This document shows, in pieces, positions 5,852 to 8,036 of a stretch of 8,036 bases of DNA (position 1 is the stretch's first letter; each line of letters begins with the position of its first letter). The notes under the pieces are model-generated. The model saw only the letters and a program-made list of their open reading frames with translations. It ran no database searches and was not told the DNA's origin. A program made the translations under genes and the position numbers. This DNA is from JBGPIT01 sp041485125 (GTDB taxonomy: Bacteria; Desulfobacterota; Binatia; UTPRO1). Location: assembly GCA_041485125.1 (NCBI GenBank), contig JBGPIT010000234.1:1-8036 (forward strand). The letters are read 5' to 3'.

Positions 5852-7185
5852 TGCACTACGCCTCCTTGCTGCGTTTCTCGGCGCAGCGCCCGCCGGCGTC
5901 GCTCCACCTCATACGCAATCTCCCCGGCAGAGAAGCCGGCACGGCTCCAGGCCGCCGCGTTCACCTCGAACGCGAGGGGATCGTCGAACTTCCGCCGCAC
6001 CAGCTCCGCATTGCCGCACGCAACGACGCCGGCCGACTCGAGCTCACACGCGATGCGGACCATCCGTTCACGGCTCTCGCCCTCCGATCGCTCCACCAGC
6101 GACAGGAGCTCCTGATCGTCGTGACAGAGCCGGCGCAGCCACTTGTTTCCGTGTCGCACGTGACGGATCTCGTCGGACTGCACGCGGTCGATGTATCCGA
6201 CCATCACGGGATCGCGGCGCGTTTCCCAGAAGCATCGGCTGAGCGCGAGCGCGTCGAGAGCCGACGCCTCGATCACGCGTTCGAGCAAGGCCAGCCGTCC
6301 CGGTAGCGCGTGCCGGCGACACACCGCGAACTCGTGCGTGCTGAGCGGGTCGCGCCCGAGCCTGCCGTTCGCACGCGCCAGCCGCTCGAGCCACATCTCG
6401 AGGTGCGCCACCTCGTCGCGGATCTGGCACGCCATGTCCCAATGGAACTCCCACGGCATCGACGCGAATTCGGCAATATGGCGGCTCACCGCCTCGAATG
6501 TGTTGATCTCGAACGCGATCAGCTGGTGCAGGTACCGTTCGTATTCTACGGGCGAGGTGACGAACCATACGTCCTCGCGTGCTTCCCCTTCCCGCAGCGC
6601 CCGTATCGCACGCTCGCGCGCCGGCGCATCCAGCTCCGCGGACGAGCGCACGAGCGGATCGGTCGGGATCACGTCACCCGCTCGCAGCACCGCACCGGCG
6701 GCGAGTCGCGCCAGATCGTTGGCGCCCGATTCAGCATCGCCGGAGGGCGCATGCAGCACGGAGCGCACGGCTCGCCGTGCCGAACGGTGATACCGCTCCG
6801 CGTTTCGCATCGTGGCGGACGTCGGATCGTCAGGGGACAGCTCGGCAATCGTCGCATAGGTCCTCGCAACCATCGTCGCGATCGCGCCGCACAGAGCGAG
6901 CAAGAACGCGTCGGCCGACGGCATCGCGGTGAGCGCGCACGCGAGCTCCCGAACGGTCGCGTGCGGTTGCAACCCGGTCGCACGATCGACGGCATCGGCG
7001 GGCAGCGCTCGGCGAACCGCGCGGATGCGACGGGCTCCGTCCCCAACCCAGCGGCAGAGGAACATCTTCGCGGAGAGGGACGGTGCGCGCGCGATCCGGT
7101 CGGCGACGGTCACCAGCAGCGCTCGTTCGCAGCTCAACACGCCGGCGATCCGTTCGGCACGGGCGCTCGCATCCGCGCCAATCAT
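5848..7185 (-). CDS. DUF455-type ferritin-like (putative diiron) protein with N-terminal extension
   Basis: A 445-residue protein without a signal peptide. Residues about 215-355 match the DUF455 (PF04305) ferritin-like pattern: FEINTFE helix (E226), RDEVAH (E258, H261), ERVIEASALDA (E306), and SDEIRHVRHGNKWL (E339, H342). These give the full set of two ExxH pairs plus two Glu expected for a carboxylate-bridged diiron centre in a four-helix bundle. The biochemical role of DUF455 is not established; oxidase, oxygenase or metal handling are possible. Residues 1-200 are an all-helical extension that may be a decayed second ferritin-like bundle (see findings). I prefer ATG 7185 over 7203: GGGGGAG lies 6 bases before it, and it makes an ATGA overlap with the peptidase stop. 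It ends in an ATGA overlap with the TPR gene. Confidence 0.85.
   Translation of the reverse strand: MIGADASARAERIAGVLSCERALLVTVADRIARAPSLSAKMFLCRWVGDGARRIRAVRRALPADAVDRATGLQPHATVRELACALTAMPSADAFLLALCGAIATMVARTYATIAELSPDDPTSATMRNAERYHRSARRAVRSVLHAPSGDAESGANDLARLAAGAVLRAGDVIPTDPLVRSSAELDAPARERAIRALREGEAREDVWFVTSPVEYERYLHQLIAFEINTFEAVSRHIAEFASMPWEFHWDMACQIRDEVAHLEMWLERLARANGRLGRDPLSTHEFAVCRRHALPGRLALLERVIEASALDALALSRCFWETRRDPVMVGYIDRVQSDEIRHVRHGNKWLRRLCHDDQELLSLVERSEGESRERMVRIACELESAGVVACGNAELVRRKFDDPLAFEVNAAAWSRAGFSAGEIAYEVERRRRALRRETQQGGVVQ
5852..5867 (-). promoter_or_regulatory. near-consensus Shine-Dalgarno for the TPR gene
   Basis: AAGGAGG (minus strand, 5867-5861) with 9-base spacing to the ATG at 5851. 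It sits within the last codons of the diiron gene. It is the strongest ribosome-binding site in the window and marks the TPR protein as likely well translated. Confidence 0.65.
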
Positions 7186-8036
7186 CGAACGCTCCCCCGC
7201 CATTCACGCTCGAGTCCCGCGATCGAGGATACGCCGAGCTCGCGACACGCTTCGTTCAAGGCTGCGACGTCGATCGGTACGCGACATGCGCCAAAGAGCT
7301 TCCGGAAGATCGCGAATCCCGCTCTGCCGACGACGAACTCGACGAAGTCTGCCGCCTCGACGTAGTCCGCGCGCGCGAGGCGTCGTGGCATCTCACCCAG
7401 CGGCCGCAACTCGCGCGTCAATTTTCGTTCGAGGGGTGCACGGTCGGCGTCGGCGGTCGCACTCGGGCCGTCGTCGGGAAAGCACACGCCCGGCGCGACT
7501 CGCCGTTGGATCCACACCGCAAGCCCTTCGGACAGCCACGCCGAACCGGACATCGCGAGCACGTGCGTCAGCTCGTGACAGAGCAGCGCGCGCGAGTAGA
7601 GCGGGCGAGGGATCGCGATCAGGGTATAGGGCTCCGCCGCGCTTACCATCGTCACCGGGAGGCCCTGCCGCGCAGTCGAGACGTCGACCAGTGCGTTCTC
7701 GGCGAAATGGATGTCGAGGAGGCGCGCGACCGCGACGAGGAGATCCTGGGCGTCCGCCAGGATCGCGCGGGCGTCTTCCGCCGCCATGTCGGCGCCGCAG
7801 AGAACCGCGACACGTCCGCACCGTGCCAAACGAACGTCCGAATCGGATCCGCACCGCTGCAGTGCGTACCGCAGATGGTCGGCTGCGCAGTTGCCGGCGA
7901 AGGAAGCGAGCCGACGCCCAACCCGCCGCGCGAGCCGCGCGTCGGAGCGTTCCAACGCGATGAAGGCCAACTCTCTCAGCGCACCGAGGTGTCCAGGGTG
8001 CCGGAACGCGGCGCGATGCAGTGCTTCGAGAGCCTC
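7182..8036 (-). CDS. peptidase-MA-like zinc metallopeptidase (gluzincin), 5' end off the window
   Basis: The frame is open from the window edge to the TGA at 7184-7182, giving 284 visible residues with the true start beyond 8036. The zinc-peptidase core is HELTH (H154, E155, H158 counted from the window edge) followed by WLSEGLAVW, where E170 is the likely third zinc ligand. This HExxH plus WLSEG pattern and the C-terminal helical part ending SIAGLEREWRGS resemble the peptidase MA-like group (PF13485). Residues 1-60 (starting EALEALHRAAFRHPGHLGAL) are helical and suggest an upstream TPR- or HEAT-like repeat region, so a TTG at 7970 is not the real start. No membrane segment is visible; location is undetermined. 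It is the most upstream visible gene of the unit, coupled to the diiron gene by ATGA. The substrate is unknown. Confidence 0.82.
   Translation of the reverse strand, partial: EALEALHRAAFRHPGHLGALRELAFIALERSDARLARRVGRRLASFAGNCAADHLRYALQRCGSDSDVRLARCGRVAVLCGADMAAEDARAILADAQDLLVAVARLLDIHFAENALVDVSTARQGLPVTMVSAAEPYTLIAIPRPLYSRALLCHELTHVLAMSGSAWLSEGLAVWIQRRVAPGVCFPDDGPSATADADRAPLERKLTRELRPLGEMPRRLARADYVEAADFVEFVVGRAGFAIFRKLFGACRVPIDVAALNEACRELGVSSIAGLEREWRGSVR
7186..7198 (-). promoter_or_regulatory. ribosome binding site deciding the diiron protein start
   Basis: GGGGGAG (minus strand, 7198-7192) with 6-base spacing to the ATG at 7185. The alternative in-frame ATG at 7203 has only a weak upstream purine stretch. 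The 7185 start also gives the ATGA overlap seen at other junctions of this gene set. Confidence 0.55.

Noticed and set aside
7968..7970. TTG at 7970 as the peptidase start
   Set aside because: The frame remains open with coherent helical sequence to the window edge, and no Shine-Dalgarno precedes the TTG. The gene is best treated as 5'-truncated by the window.
1..8036. CRISPR array, insertion sequence, tRNA or small RiPP precursor gene
   Set aside because: No direct-repeat array, transposase motif or cloverleaf was seen, and the gaps between genes (at most 38 bases) leave no room for a separate precursor gene in the window.

Overview
This is a high-G+C (roughly two-thirds G+C by eye), tightly packed bacterial window. 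Every supportable gene lies on the minus strand, so transcription runs from high to low coordinates. A LolD-type ATPase, an FtsX/LolC-type permease and a periplasmic LolA-like protein point to a diderm (Gram-negative) host, perhaps a high-GC proteobacterial, myxococcal or related lineage. Nothing here fixes the taxon. No tRNA, rRNA, CRISPR, insertion sequence or phage feature was seen.

Layout in transcription order: (1) 8036-7182, a zinc metallopeptidase of the peptidase-MA/gluzincin type whose 5' end lies off the right edge; (2) 7185-5848, a DUF455-type ferritin-like putative diiron protein with a long N-terminal extension; (3) 5851-5120, an exported TPR protein; (4) 5118-4360, a LolD/MacB-type ABC ATPase; (5) 4420-3209, an FtsX-like permease; (6) 3228-2434, a signal-peptide-bearing LolA-like (outer-membrane lipoprotein-sorting) protein; (7) 2437-1517, a DrrA/CcmA-type ABC ATPase; (8) 1497-754, an ABC-2 permease; (9) 715-404, a small single-domain cupin; (10) 407-1, a SET-domain protein cut off by the left edge.

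Eight of the nine junctions are ATGA or GTGA overlaps, longer overlaps (20 and 61 bases) or gaps of at most about 20 bases. The exception is a 38-base spacer holding a GC-rich hairpin (genes 8 to 9). No promoter is visible, so the set looks like one polycistronic unit with its promoter right of position 8036. No gene-free stretch exceeds 300 bases.

Together the genes suggest an envelope-export unit: two ABC transporters of different classes, a periplasmic carrier and a periplasmic TPR scaffold, accompanied by a likely metal-dependent oxidase or oxygenase, a metallopeptidase, a cupin and a putative protein-lysine methyltransferase. The cargo is not evident. Individual families are recognisable, but the combination is not one I recognise as a described system.
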